Source: Amborella trichopoda
Lineage: Eukaryota > Streptophyta > Magnoliopsida > Amborellales > Amborellaceae
Assembly (NCBI RefSeq): GCF_000471905.2
Contig: NW_006495906.1
Location: 3,230,174-3,294,173 of the forward strand
Length of the DNA stretch: 64,000 bases
Direction: 5' to 3'
Shown here: positions 45,336-56,230 of the stretch, piece after piece
How positions within the stretch are numbered: position 1 is the stretch's first letter
How the letters are laid out: the number at the start of each line of letters is the position of its first letter
Program-made: the position numbers and the translations under genes
Notes under the pieces: model-generated
What the model saw: the letters and a program-made list of their open reading frames with translations, nothing else
What the model was told of the DNA's origin: nothing
The model's database searches: none

Positions 45336-48231
45336 ATTCAATATTGAAGAATGAACCCAAGCCCCTTTGTTCGTTTAACTTTACATGCTTATCTAGAATT
45401 GGGTACAAAAGAAATTCAAAAAATGGGTACAAAAAGATTGTTTTGCCCCTGTCTAATAATGTGTGGTATTCCATAACAGTCCCTGTGCTGCCCGAGAACT
45501 TATGTTATCTTCCATGACTGATCCAGGGTTGTTCTGATGCCTGTTTGATCGAAAGATAATTATTTTCTTTTAGGGCTCGACATGGCGATCGTTTTGATAC
45601 CAAATTCAAGTTGTGAATCATGTTTTTGAGCCATGATCATGAGACTTGAATTTTGGATGAATCTTGAAAACTTCGGATTGATAGTGAGCTCGTTCCTTGA
45701 TGTTTTTCTTCATTTTCTTCACTGAATCAAACTGAGCATGCCATCACAATCATATTGCAACGAACGTAGCTCGATTTTGTGTCCGGATGAAGATTTCATC
45801 GTCTTGCGTTTTTTGCTGGAATCTTGAAATCCGACAGCTAAACTTTACAGCAACTTTGACGCCTTCATGTGTTAAATCCAACTATTCATCATGTGCAAGG
45901 TTCGGAGTAGAGATAGCCACGGACCTTACGCACGTAACGTAATTGGTTTTGTGCTGATCGAGTATGTGAGCATCGTGATTCGGCCATCGGAGTGGGGCAT
46001 GCTGCTGCTGAATTTTCTGCAATTTCCTTCATGAATCAGCAACTTCTCTCTTTTTTTCTCCCTGCTCGAGCATCGTCATGGGGCATACCACATATCGAAA
46101 TGCTCGTCTTGATGAGACGAATACGCTCACCAAATTTAAGCACGATCTAACTTGAAATGAATGAGATATTGGCCCTGAAAGTCACTGCCCGTGATTGTGA
46201 AAACAACCACCTTTAATGGTGTTTTAATTCAGGGAATAGTGTGCAGCCTACCCCATTTCGGTATTTTACTCATAACTTTGTCTTGGAGTGTCTGATTAAG
46301 CCAAAACTTGACCCATAGGGGTTTTTTACCGTAATGGATCTAATGATAGTGTTCCCCATAGCTGTTTGATACACCAAATATATAGCTCTAGTTACAAGGT
46401 CCATTTTTGGGCACTAGAGGCCAATTTTTTCGAAATTGTTTCTTTGTTTTCACTGCCTTAAATATGTATGATCGTGATGTAACTTGGCAGGTGGTCTTTT
46501 GAAGTGCTGATGAAGATCTTGACCAATTCTGGGGCAATTCTGAGACTGTCAAAATTTCCACTTAGTTTGTAGGTTTTATTGACCTGCTTCCTTCTTTATT
46601 TTGCACCAGGGACCAAGGTATCGATAAATGTGTTCAAACAGCTTGCCCCGCTGAATGTTGTGCTTTGAGAGAAGCAAGAAGAACAACATTCGAAAAATTT
46701 CTTTCAACTTTTATTTTTTTTTCTTCCTAGCCGCAGGACTACATGAACGCCGAATAGATTCACGTAGTGGTGTAACTAAGATGCTCAGACGTAGGGATGC
46801 ATTGTTTGCGGTTCCTTTTATGGAGACTTTAGGGGGAGAGGAGGATTTTTTTAGGGATCTTGTCGAATTCCTAACCCTCTTGCAGACTATTTATGATTCT
46901 GAAGTTGAGGATTTTGTACAGACCTCGTCAGTCAGAATCAGGCCTGTCTAGCAATTGAGGACCATGTAGAAGGGCATTATTCTCATTTGGATTGAGTTCA
47001 TTTGTTTACTTTGATCATCGTTGTTTGCTACTACACCAGGTTTTCTTTTGACAGTCAGAATACCATTATAGGTCTCGTCTGCCGGGTCTAATAGGGGGAA
47101 GTTTTGTTAGCCGGTCTCGAAGGTCTGGGCCTGTCGTTTAGGCGAGCTGAAGTCTCTGGCAGGTTCACCCTGCCTTTATCAGTTTCTTACCTTTGTAGTG
47201 TTTAATTTTAGAGTGTGTTTGTGACCTCATGGGAATAATGTTCTTCCTCTTAAGACTTGTCTTTTCACCTTGGCGAGTCTTCTGTCCTTCGAGTCCTTTT
47301 TGGCGAATGGACTCAGGCTGTCGGAATCTTTTCCTTGAAGCTCATATTTTTGGATCCTGGTATGTGTCACCAAGGAATTTTTTCTTTTTGAGTGAGGGCT
47401 GAAACCGCCTATTGAGACGAGTGCTGAATCAACCTGTTTATTGGTCCAAGCATCCTTTGCGGATTTTCACTTGAACTTGGGAAGCGACACCATAGAGACG
47501 GTTTTCACCGACTTCCTTTTATTTGAGGCTCTTTGACCCATGACCTTTCGGCCAAGTCCACCCTTTCATCCATTTTTACTCATGATGCCCTTTTGGGTTT
47601 TCACCGTGCCCAGGTTTTATTCACGAAACTCTTTTACTCATGGTTTCATGACCATACCCATCCATTATTTTTACTCATAGTGTTCCCTTATTAAGGTATA
47701 CACCATGCCCGTTATTTCATCATTTTTTTGTGAAGGCATGTTTAAGGTCATGCCCTCGGGACCTGTGCGAAGCCTTTTAAGGTCATGTGGCCAGGACGTG
47801 CACTATGGTTTAAGGTCATACAGCTCTACCATAATGGGGATAGATGGCAGTTTTAGAGGCCATGAAGTGAGTGTGGGAATGGTTTAGCTCCCTATTGGGG
47901 AGATAGCATGAGGCTACCTATGAAAGATGAATGACGTATGAAAGGTGAGTAAAAAATGGTGACCCACTAGCTTATGACAAGTATAGGTGGCAGGATGGTT
48001 GGCCATTTTGTGAGCGTGGGAGAGACTCACTGGGGAATGATATAGAATGACGATGGGAAAGAACTCGCTGGGGAGGTAGGAAAGGTGGTGCACGCACATG
48101 GTCGATTAGGGAAGACGTAGTGAAGATGCCCGTAAAAGGTGTGTGTGCGTATGTGGGGGTGAGTTTTAAGGTCATGCCTCCAGGACCTGTGCGAAACAGT
48201 TTAACATCTTGCGGTTAGGGTATGTACTATG

Positions 48232-48660
48232 GTTTAAGGTCATACAGCTAGACTGTGGTTATGCAGTTTAGAGTCACACAACTAGGACCATGTAGTTTAA
48301 GGTTGTGCAACCATACCTCCACTACAGATTATGGTCATATAGTTTGGACCATGGTTATGCAGTTTAGAGTCTTGGAACTAGGACGATGCAGTTTAAGGTC
48401 GTGCAACTAAACTTCTGCTACAGTTTAAGATCATATAGTTTGAACCATGATTTTGCAGTTTAAAGTCATGCAATTAGAACCGTGCAATTTAAGGTTGTAC
48501 AACTAGACCACTGCTACAATTTAAGGTCATATAGTTTGGACCATGATTATGCATTTTAGAGTCATGCAACTAGGACCATGCAGTTTAAGGTCGTGCAACT
48601 AGACCTCCGCGACAGTTTAAGGTCATATAGTTTGGACCGTGCAGTTTAGGGTTGTGCATC
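48232..48660 (+). repeat. 96-bp trimeric higher-order satellite, best-preserved copy
   Basis: The first subunit starts at 48232, 48327, 48423, 48519 and 48615, giving periods of 95, 96, 96 and 96. Within each period three subunits of 35, 29 and 32 bp follow in fixed order, each opening with GTTTA(A/G)(A/G)GT. The second subunit has CATGCAACTAGGACCATGCA. The third has CGTGCAACTAGACCTCCGC or a variant. Subunits differ from each other more than the matching subunits of neighbouring periods do. Confidence 0.92.
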
Positions 48661-49274
48661 TAGACCATAATGTGGGTTGCTAAGTAGGTGGAGTCCCATG
48701 GGGAATAGGTGTCTGGATGGCAATCTAACTCCCTGGGGATAAAATGGTTAATGCCATACACAAGCAGAGGGCTCAGATGAAGATGATGGCCTGACGAGGG
48801 ATGGCGAACAGAAGCGAACTTCACTAGGGTTTTGTGGGGCAAGCATGACTCCAAGTGGTGAAAGATGAGACTCTATGGAGAATTGACTTATGACAGGTAA
48901 GCCAACTTCCAAAGGATGAGATAGCTTGGTGTGAAACATATCCACTGGGAATTGAAGAGATAATAATAACCCTAACTCCACTAGGGATAACGGGCTGCAG
49001 TATGGGTGTAACTCCTACTAGGTATGAGGGATAGGGGCCTACTCCTGACTTCATTGGGGATGATAGGTCACAACTTGAGTGCAAGCTCCTAAGTGTCACT
49101 CCATTCGACTTGGAGTAGGCAACAATCGGCAGCTTGAAATACAGTCGGTGTCAAGTGCAACAACCCTTGTTTCTTGAGAGTGCTCAATTGATGATGAATC
49201 TTCAAAAATGCAACCGGCACTGAAGGCGGCCAACACTGCTTCTTAACCAGTCAGTCAGCACTAGATTATTAAAA

Positions 49275-49495
49275 ACACAGTCGGCGCTGAGGATGGCCCA
49301 ATCTATTACATGAACACAGTCGGTGCTGAGGACGGCCCGTGCTATTGGTTGAACATAGCCAGCACTGAGGATAACTCGTGTTATTGCTTGAACACAACCG
49401 GCACTAAGGACAACTCGTGCTATTGCTTAAATGCAGCTGACGCTGAGGACGGCCCATGCTATTGCTTGAACATAGCCGGCGCTGAGTTGTCGAGC
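49275..49495 (+). repeat. 39-bp minisatellite, about 5.7 copies
   Basis: Units start at 49275, 49314, 49353, 49392, 49431 and 49470 with ACACAGTCGGCGCTGAGGAC or a variant. Because 39 is 13 codons, one frame (49310-49540) stays open as 13-residue repeats of the type N.AGAEDGPCYCL. GCCGGCGCT-like motifs also occur outside the array. Confidence 0.9.
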
Positions 49496-49689
49496 ACACA
49501 CCGGCACTATGGTTGGTGGAATACAGCTGGCGCTAGGTAATTTCGACCGCACAGTCGGCGCTGGATATGGATCGATGAGAGTTACCTCGGGCCTTAGGTC
49601 AAAGCCCAACCCGGCTCATCGACGCTTGGCTTCCCTTGGACATTACTAGAATTCCCCGTTTGTGAGAGGTATTTGAGGGTAGCGTTGGC

Positions 49690-49697
49690 TATATATG
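49690..49697 (+). promoter_or_regulatory. TATA box of the unassigned segment
   Basis: TATATATG lies after GGTAGCGTTGGC and before a short inverted repeat GGGGTAAAACCCC and a TTCTTCACTTTTCACAG stretch. This fits a plant promoter start region. Confidence 0.45.
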
Positions 49698-50819
49698 GGG
49701 GTAAAACCCCATTTTCTTCACTTTTCACAGAAGGTAAAAACTTAAACAAAATTTTAGTGGTGAGCAAAGGGTGCCTGGTCGAAGGTCTGGAAAGCAACCA
49801 AGGATTCCGGTGAAAGTTTTACAAGGAAGGTTTTTAGCAAACAATGGCATTCCAGCAAGGGTTTTGCAGGGAAGGTTTTGGAAAGCAAGAACTCTGCTGG
49901 GGATTTGTTGAACTTTGCAGGAAAAGGGGGCAAGAGAGCAAGTGTTCCAGCAAGCCTCACAAAGAAGACTTCGGTAAGATTGTCAAGGGTTTTCCGAAGA
50001 AGGAGGAGTTGCAGGAGTTTGCAAGGAGTTCACCAGGAAATAGGGGAGGTTTCGACCGTAGTTTCGAGGGTAGAAGAGATGGGAAGTGCAGCAGTGGGAA
50101 TTTTTGTAAGGCTTGGGAGTTTTTTAGTGTTTTAAGGGATTTCCCAATGTCGTTAGAGGTTTTCGCAGAGGTTTTTCGAGGATGGCAGAGGAGTTCCGAC
50201 AGAAACTGAAGGATCCAGAGCAACGAACAGTTAGTGAAGGTAAACCATCACAGGGAAGGTGTACGGTTACGGGAGGTGGACCATCACAGGAGGTTGACCA
50301 TTAGAGGAGATGGACAGTTGTCCTTGGAAATTGTGTGACCATTAAGGAGGCATAAAAACTAAGGCCTTAAAAATGAAGAGTCTCAAGAAGTGAACAGTCA
50401 CGACAAGGCTGGCACTAACAGAAGCACAGCCGATGCTGAGACAGCCGGCGCTTAGACAACCAGCACCGATCCTCAAGAAAGGCAGCCAGTGCTAAGAGTT
50501 AGGAGCACGGTCAGTGCTGGCCTTTGGAGGACACAACCAACACTGGCTTCAGACGGCACTTATCAGCGCGTGTGGCCTTCCATGATGCGGATAGTGTTGC
50601 TCGCACGTGGTAGTAAGTTACATGCAGGACTTGCAGTGCTCAGCGATGATCTATGTATGGCGATGTTTATACGTGATGCCGGCATGGGCCGGCAATAGGC
50701 GATGAATGATGATGAGGTATGGCTTGTGATACCCGTTGGAAGCCAAGTCCTCCAATACAACAGTGAATTCCATGTTGTTCTATGGATGGGCATCCACTGC
50801 GAATACGGTATGCTCTCCA

Positions 50820-51263
50820 TCAGAGGCCACTTCCTTGCCAAAACAGTCTTTTTTGTATGTTTGATACACACGTCGAATGAATCCTATGTTGTATGTTTGA
50901 TATACACGTCAGATGAGATATATGGCTTATATGTTTGATAGACACGTCGGATGAACTGAAGCTAACTTCTTCGAGTGGTTTCACTTCGTCTTCTGACCTG
51001 TAACCGTCCTCTTTCTCGTCAGATGAATTAAAGCTAACTTCTCCAAGTGGTTTCACTTCTTCTTCATGAGAAAGGCCTTTCTTTGATGGGTTTACTTCTT
51101 CTTCATGAGGAGAGAAATTATTTTGGCCTGTAAGCATCCTCTTATCCTCAGATGCAAGAGCAACATTGCAGGTTTTAGTTTGTAACCGTCCTCTTATCCT
51201 TAGATGCAAGAGCCTTGTAACCTCCCTAATAATGAGCTTTTTAACTTGTGAATTGTAACTCAA
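50820..51263 (-). repeat. Repeat-rich region downstream of element K integrase
   Basis: A 147-codon minus-strand frame shows internal acidic repeats (HEEEVNP, HEEEVKPLGEVSFNSSD, EDEVKPLEEVSFSSSD) and C-terminal SIKH/ISNIQ repeats. The DNA shows units such as GATATACACGTCAGATGA about 36 bp apart near 50860-50955, and a duplicated TAACCGTCCTCTTATCC block. It lies where the 3' untranslated region or LTR of element K should be. Whether it is translated is doubtful. Confidence 0.5.
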
Positions 51264-51308
51264 TTTTGCTGCAATATAAAAAGTTAGACTTTGTTTGGAC
51301 TGTCTTGC

Positions 51309-52570
51309 TTATTCTTGCATTGATTCCATTTCTTTTGAATATGCATCACAAAATCGCCCATTAATAGGGGGCATTACCTCCTCTTCATCAGGATGTGCCA
51401 ATATGTAGGCTCCATTTGGTGAGAACTTTTTCACTATAAAAGGACCTTCCCACTTGGGTTTGAACTTCCCTGTATGATGTCCATGCATAACAATCGGCAT
51501 GTTGATGGCTAGAACTAGATTGCCATGAGCAAATGAGTCGACCTTGACTGACTTGTCAAAGGCCCTCTTCATTCTCCCTTGATTTAGTTCAAGGTTATGT
51601 TGAGCCTCTAGCCTCCTTTAATCGAGTGCATCCAATTCTCGATACCGGAGCTTGACTCTCTCACATCTTCGATTATTCTTGGTGAATAGTGACTCACAGT
51701 GAAGGGATTTGAATTTTGAGCAGTAAAACTGCTTCACCCCCATAGACCAAAGAGTAAGGAGTGGAATCAGTAGCATTTCTTGTAATAGTACTATAAGCCC
51801 ATAGTGCTTCGGGAAGCTTCTCGTGTCAGTTCTTCTTTATTTTTTATACCAATTTTCTTAAAGCATTGCACATAGTCTTAATGAAGGCCTCAGCTAAGCT
51901 ATTCGCCCAAGGGAGGTACATAATCGAGTACTTCCACTCAAAACCAAATTGATTGACCAAGCGATCAATATGGTGGCTCCAAAACTGGGGACCATTGTCA
52001 GATATAATCCGATCAGGGACCCCAAACCATTATATAATGTGATGTCGCACGAAGTTAGCCACTGTTGTCCCGGGGACTTGCTTAAGGGGGACGACTTCAA
52101 CCCACTTAGAGAAATAGTCTGTTGCAGCTAGAATGAAAACATGACACATTGTCGAAGGTCCATGATGCAACTATTAGGTCAATAGGCCCTATAATGTCCA
52201 TACCCCATTGTAAGAAGGTCCATGATGCAACTATAAGGTGTAAGGGCTCTGGAGACTGGTGGACAAGGCTCGAGTGTATTTGTCACACTTGGCAATTTTT
52301 AGCATAGCTTAAGGAATTGGCAACCATGGAAGGCCAATAGTATCCCAACCGACGTATTCATTCATAGAGCTTAGGACCGGATTGGTGTAGTCCACAAATG
52401 TCTGAATGGATTTCTTCTAACACGTTATTTTCTTCTTGGACGTCCACACATCTAAGAAGAATACTATCAAACGAACTTCTAAAGAGAGCATCTCCTTCAA
52501 GGAGGGTATACTTGGTAGACATTTGATGTGCACTATTGTGTTTCAGCACGATCTTCTGAGAGCCCGCCAT
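51309..52570 (-). pseudogene. Integrase of element K (DD35E catalytic residues retained)
   Basis: The N-terminal part (52358-52570) carries EEIHSDICGLHQSGPKLYE, from the HHCC zinc-binding domain. The core reads VFILAATDYFSKWVEVVPLK (Asp codon 52117-52119), GVPDRIISDNGPQF (Asp 51997-51999) and NSLAEAFIK (Glu 51889-51891), with 35 residues between the last two. The C-terminal piece 51309-51572 has GKFKPKWEGPFIVKKF and PINGRF, the GPF-type end module. Stops interrupt the frame, and the stretch from first to second Asp is shorter than usual. A small duplication (AAGGTCCATGATGCAACTA at about 52155 and 52198) breaks the zinc-to-core linker. Confidence 0.85.
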
Positions 52571-53097
52571 GTTTAAGGAAACTAGTGATGAACTCTCTCC
52601 AATCTTCTACCTGCTCAATTTCGGCACATATTGGGTCAAAGAATTCTGGTTCTTGGTTTCAAGCCATAGTTCCTTGACTTTGTGCGATTTCTTGTTCAGT
52701 CTTGATTACTTCTTTGGCTGATAGAAGTTCTCCAAATGGATAACGAGGGCATTCGGGGAAAATATTTCTCTCATCATCCGCGTCTACCTCGGTTCTTAGT
52801 TCGATGTGTCTCTATTCTGCCACCTAGACAAGCGTGGGACCTGATGAGGATAATTGAATTGTAGCGTCGAGTTTTGTCAGTGCGTCAGCTTGCGAGTTTA
52901 ACCTACTAAGGATGTGACTCAGGATACATCCTCAAATTGAGCCATATACGATTTCTAGTATCGTGATAAAGCTTAAGAGTGTATTTTCTCACATCATAGA
53001 TCCCCTTGAGCTATCAAATAACCAACTCAAAGTCAACATAGATCTTGAGCTACTCCAAGTCTAGGTTAAAGGCTATCTCCAACCTGATTATAAGGGC

Positions 53098-53874
53098 TTA
53101 ATATTCTTCCTCGTTATGAGAACCAGCTATGGTGAGAGAGAAAGAAAGTGGTAATACTCCTCCTTTCGCAGTCAGGAATACCACTCCGGCTCCTCCTCGA
53201 TCAAATTGAAAGGCTCCGTCGAAGTTTATTTCCCACGCATGAAGAATCTCATCACATAACACTTCTTCATCAAGGAGGTCACTTGATAGAGGAAATTCTA
53301 CTAGTATGGGGTGAGCTGCAAGAAAATCAGCCAAGTCTTGGCCCTTGATGGCCTTTTGTGGGACAGATGTAATGTTGAATTCCATCAATAATAATGCCCA
53401 CTTAGCAAGACGTCCTGACAAGCATGGACGCATCATGAGAAAATTTACATGGTCTGCTTTTGATAAAAGTTTAACTTCATGACCAAGCAAGTGATGGCAG
53501 AGTTTTTGTACTGCAAAGATCAAGGCCAAGCACATCTTCTCAATAGGGGGATAATTCTTCTCGGCCCCTTGCATCATGAGACTGAGATAATACAATGTTG
53601 TTTATTTTCTCTTATCATTGTTTTGTGCTAACAATGCCCCGAGTGACTCATCCAGAGCAGTCACGTATAGGGTAAGGGGTTTTCGCAACACTGGCGTAGA
53701 TAGCACTAGAGGGTTGAGTAAATAATGCTTGATGTCATCCAGGGCTGCCTGACATGCTTCATCCCAGATGAATGAGGTACCTTTCTTTAGCTGGTGTGTA
53801 AAGGGTTTACAGTGACCTGAAAGATTTGAAATGAATCGGTGAATGTAAGCTAGTTGTTCTTGAAGGGAGCGCAA
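53098..53874 (-). pseudogene. RNase H region of element K, with second RNase H start
   Basis: Piece 53602-53874 encodes the RT connection (TSFIWDEACQAALDDIKHYL, LVLSTPVLRKPLTLYVTALD, ESLGALLAQ). Piece 53098-53595 continues with YYLSLMMQGAEKNYPPIEKM, KLLSKADHVNFL, RLAKWALLLMEFNI and QDLADFLAAHP. It then has AWEINFDGAFQFDRGGAGVV, the start of the additional RNase H domain typical of the Tat lineage. A frameshift separates the two pieces. Confidence 0.8.
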
Positions 53875-54879
53875 TTCTCGAGTGTAGTTGATGACAGCAT
53901 TTCTTGGATTTCCCTAATCTTGACTAGCTCAACTTCAAGCCCTCGATGTCTGACAACGAACCCCAAGAACTTTCCCGAACGTACACCAAAAGCGCATTTC
54001 AGCGGGCTCATTTTAAGCTGATGAAGGCGTAGTTGCTCAAACACTTTTTCAAGGTCTCTCATGTGAGCATCTCTTCAGATTTTACTATTAATTCATCTAC
54101 ATAACACTCCACCTCCTTGTGTATCATGTCTTTGAAGATGGTCATCATTGCTCTCTGGTACGTGGTACCAACATTCTTTAATCCAAAAGGTATCATCGTA
54201 TAACAAAATACCCCTTTTGAAGTTAAGAATGTAGTAGCTTCCTCATCTTCGGGCACCATCCGTATCTGATTATACACGAAATAGCCATCCATGAAGGAAA
54301 AGATTTAATAGTGAGCTGTAGAGTCGATGAGCATCTCAGTGAATGGCAATGGGAAGTCATCCTTGGGACAAGCAGTATTAGGTCACGAAAGTCAATGCAA
54401 ACCCTAATTTGATCATTCTTCTTTTTTATGGGAATGACAATTGTTAGGCATTTCGGGTACTTGACTTCACGAATAAAGCCTGCTTGTTTCAGTTTGGTAA
54501 CTTCGGTGTCTATCTGCATTTCAAGGTCAGGCCTGAACCTTCTTGATTTCTGCTTGACAGGTTTGACAGTCGAATCAATGCCGAGACGGTGAACGTCGAC
54601 TTGAGGGTCTAAACCAAGCATCTCATGGTAATGCCAAGCAAAGGCATCTCGATTTGCTCTCAAGAAGGTAGTGAAATCTTCTTTTTCTTCTGGAGACATA
54701 TTCACTGCAATGAAAGTGGGTCTGGGGTCCATTTCGTCTCTAAGATTTATTTCTTTAAGTTTGTCTGTTGTGGCTTGACCACCTTCTTCCCATTCTTCTG
54801 GAGCCTCTTGCAACTCTTCATCGTTGTTTCCAGAGATCTTTTGATCGACCTCAAGTGCAGAGACCCATGACCCTGACAT
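53850..54879 (-). pseudogene. Reverse transcriptase of element K, catalytic box altered
   Basis: Piece 54223-54879 reads EEGGQATTDKLKEINLRDEM, FLRANRDAFAWHYHEMLGLD, VHRLGIDSTVKPVKQKSRRF, FIREVKYPKCLTIVIPIKKK and IRVCIDFRDL. It then goes out of frame. Piece 54059-54292 has MDGYFVYNQIRM (first catalytic Asp region), MIPFGLKNVGTTYQRAM and the catalytic box as YVDE at 54092-54103, where YVDD is usual. Piece 53850-54062 has LKMSPLKCAFGVRSGKFLGF. At least two frameshifts make it a pseudogene. Confidence 0.85.
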
Positions 54880-55219
54880 CTCTACCTACGATAGAGGTCC
54901 AAAGTGGATTGTTGTAAAATTCCTGATTTTCATGTATTTTCTTTACCAATATATCATGGAAACTTATGCATTCCCCCTTGTAGTAACCCCATACCTTGTG
55001 ATACAAGCATCAATGGTCATCTGTTCCCTTAGAAAGGCGACGGGGTTGCCTTGCCTGCTTCAGTGTGATATGCCTTCCTGAAGCATTTTAATGAAGAAGG
55101 CATAAAAGGATACCAGGCATTTTGTCTTCTTCTTGGATGGTTATTGCATGGGAGGCCTCGGCTGTCCCGAAGACCTTCTTTAAGTCTTCAAGCTTTATCT
55201 GACGCTTTTGAATCAGGGC
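54880..55219 (-). other. Gag-RT interval of element K, protease not found
   Basis: Protease would be expected here. I see no D-S/T-G triad and no LLGR-type flap sequence in any minus-strand frame. The interval is also too short for a complete protease plus linker, so a deletion is likely. Confidence 0.4.
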
Positions 55220-56230
55220 CTAGATAATATCTTTCAGCGTGTAGTAGTCATTTGTGGGGTGATTGATCCTCCGATGGTAAGCACAATAATTTGCTTGAGT
55301 GTCAAGGCCAGCTTGCTCAGGGAACTTTGCTTTTGAAAGCTGGATCATGTTCTGTTCCAATAAAATTCGGAACAGTGCAGGGACCCATTCCTTCTCAAAG
55401 GTGTAGACCTTGTTCCTATGCCTAGTGAAATAATCACCCTGATCAAGGTTGCCCAATCGGGGTACCCGATTGTATGACTATTGTTGCTTGCCCGCCTGGG
55501 GCTTATCTTTGCCGTGCTCACCCTTTAGAGAGGTCCAAAGTTTAAGAGGGAGCCTTCTTTTGATCAGTGATTATGACAGCTACACAAATTACTCCTTTCT
55601 GTTGGCTACCCGATGTGTTTTTTCAAGAGCTACCATTGTCCCGGTTGTTTGCTGAGCTCGCAGACAGTAGACATGACTCACCATGGTGGCATAATAGACT
55701 TTTTATGCGTACTGATTTAGAGATTAGCTCTGACATGGAAGTTGGATTAGAGGCCTTGACATGCAGAGCGATCTCGGGTCGCATATTCCGCACTCAAGTT
55801 TGGACTGCTTCTTCTCGGACATAGGATTAGGATGGCGAGAAGCCAAATTTCTCCATCTTGATATGAACTTGTCCACGGGCTCATCGGGATCTTTAGTCAG
55901 GATGAGAAGTTTGATGGTTTGAACCTCTCTCTCGACCTCATAGAAGCATTGATAAAACAATTTCTCCATTTCCTCCCATGTATGCACTAAGTTTGGAGGA
56001 AGTCGAGCATGCTATTGAAACGTTAGCCCATCAAGGGTCTCAACAAATTGACAGAGAAGAAGTGTCTCATCAGCCTCTGTTTCTCGACATGCTGCCTGGA
56101 AATGGGAAATATGCTGGTTTGGGGATGTGGTTCCATTGAATAAAGGAAACTTCCCTTTCTTATAATCTGAGGGAAATAGGACCTGGTCAATATATGAGGG
56201 GTGCGGCCTTTGATAAGGCGCCACACCCTG
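55220..56230 (-). pseudogene. Gag of element K
   Basis: Piece 56012-56224 reads PHPSYIDQVLFPSDYKKGKF, PLFNGTTSPNQHISHFQAAC, the start of the Tat gag core. Piece 55724-55987 continues with TWEEMEKLFYQCFYEVEREV and PDEPVDKFISRWRNLASRHP. Piece 55220-55456 holds YFTRHRNKVYTFEKEW, KAKFPEQAGLD and CAYHRRINHPTNDYYTLKDI, a C..H variant of the zinc segment. Each piece is in a different frame or separated by stops. Confidence 0.75.

Larger units (their letters stand above)
43826..49085 (-). mobile_element. Family L giant LTR, copy 5 (5' LTR)
   Basis: It is collinear with copy 4: GGGGAT-rich part, 96-bp satellite (48232-48660), YAHT-type region, mid part with GAGTCCTTTTTGGCGAATGG (shared with 40865), decayed promoter, purine tract, 53-bp array and end block at 43826. 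The left boundary on the minus strand (about 49085) is where similarity to copy 4 ends. No clear primer binding site follows at 43825. Confidence 0.7.
49086..50819 (+). other. Unassigned LTR-like promoter segment
   Basis: A 39-bp minisatellite (49275-49495) is followed by a TATA box and a leader-like region with a 121-codon frame at 49844-50209 (Phe/Gly/Arg/Lys-rich, no domain). Then come GGTGGACCATCACAGGAGG-type short repeats (50225-50330) and more GCCGGCGCT-type motifs at 50410-50540. The layout resembles the U3-R-U5 part of an LTR in plus orientation. I cannot tell whether it belongs to element K, whose body is on the minus strand. Confidence 0.35.

Noticed and set aside
48232-48660. CRISPR-like regular repeats
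   Set aside because: There are no unique spacers. All parts of the period are repeated, no cas-like genes are present, and the context is a plant LTR.
49844-50209. 121-codon plus-strand frame
   Set aside because: Biased GGAAGG/TTTGCAGG repeats keep several frames open on both strands. No domain is seen. It is noted only as part of the unassigned segment.
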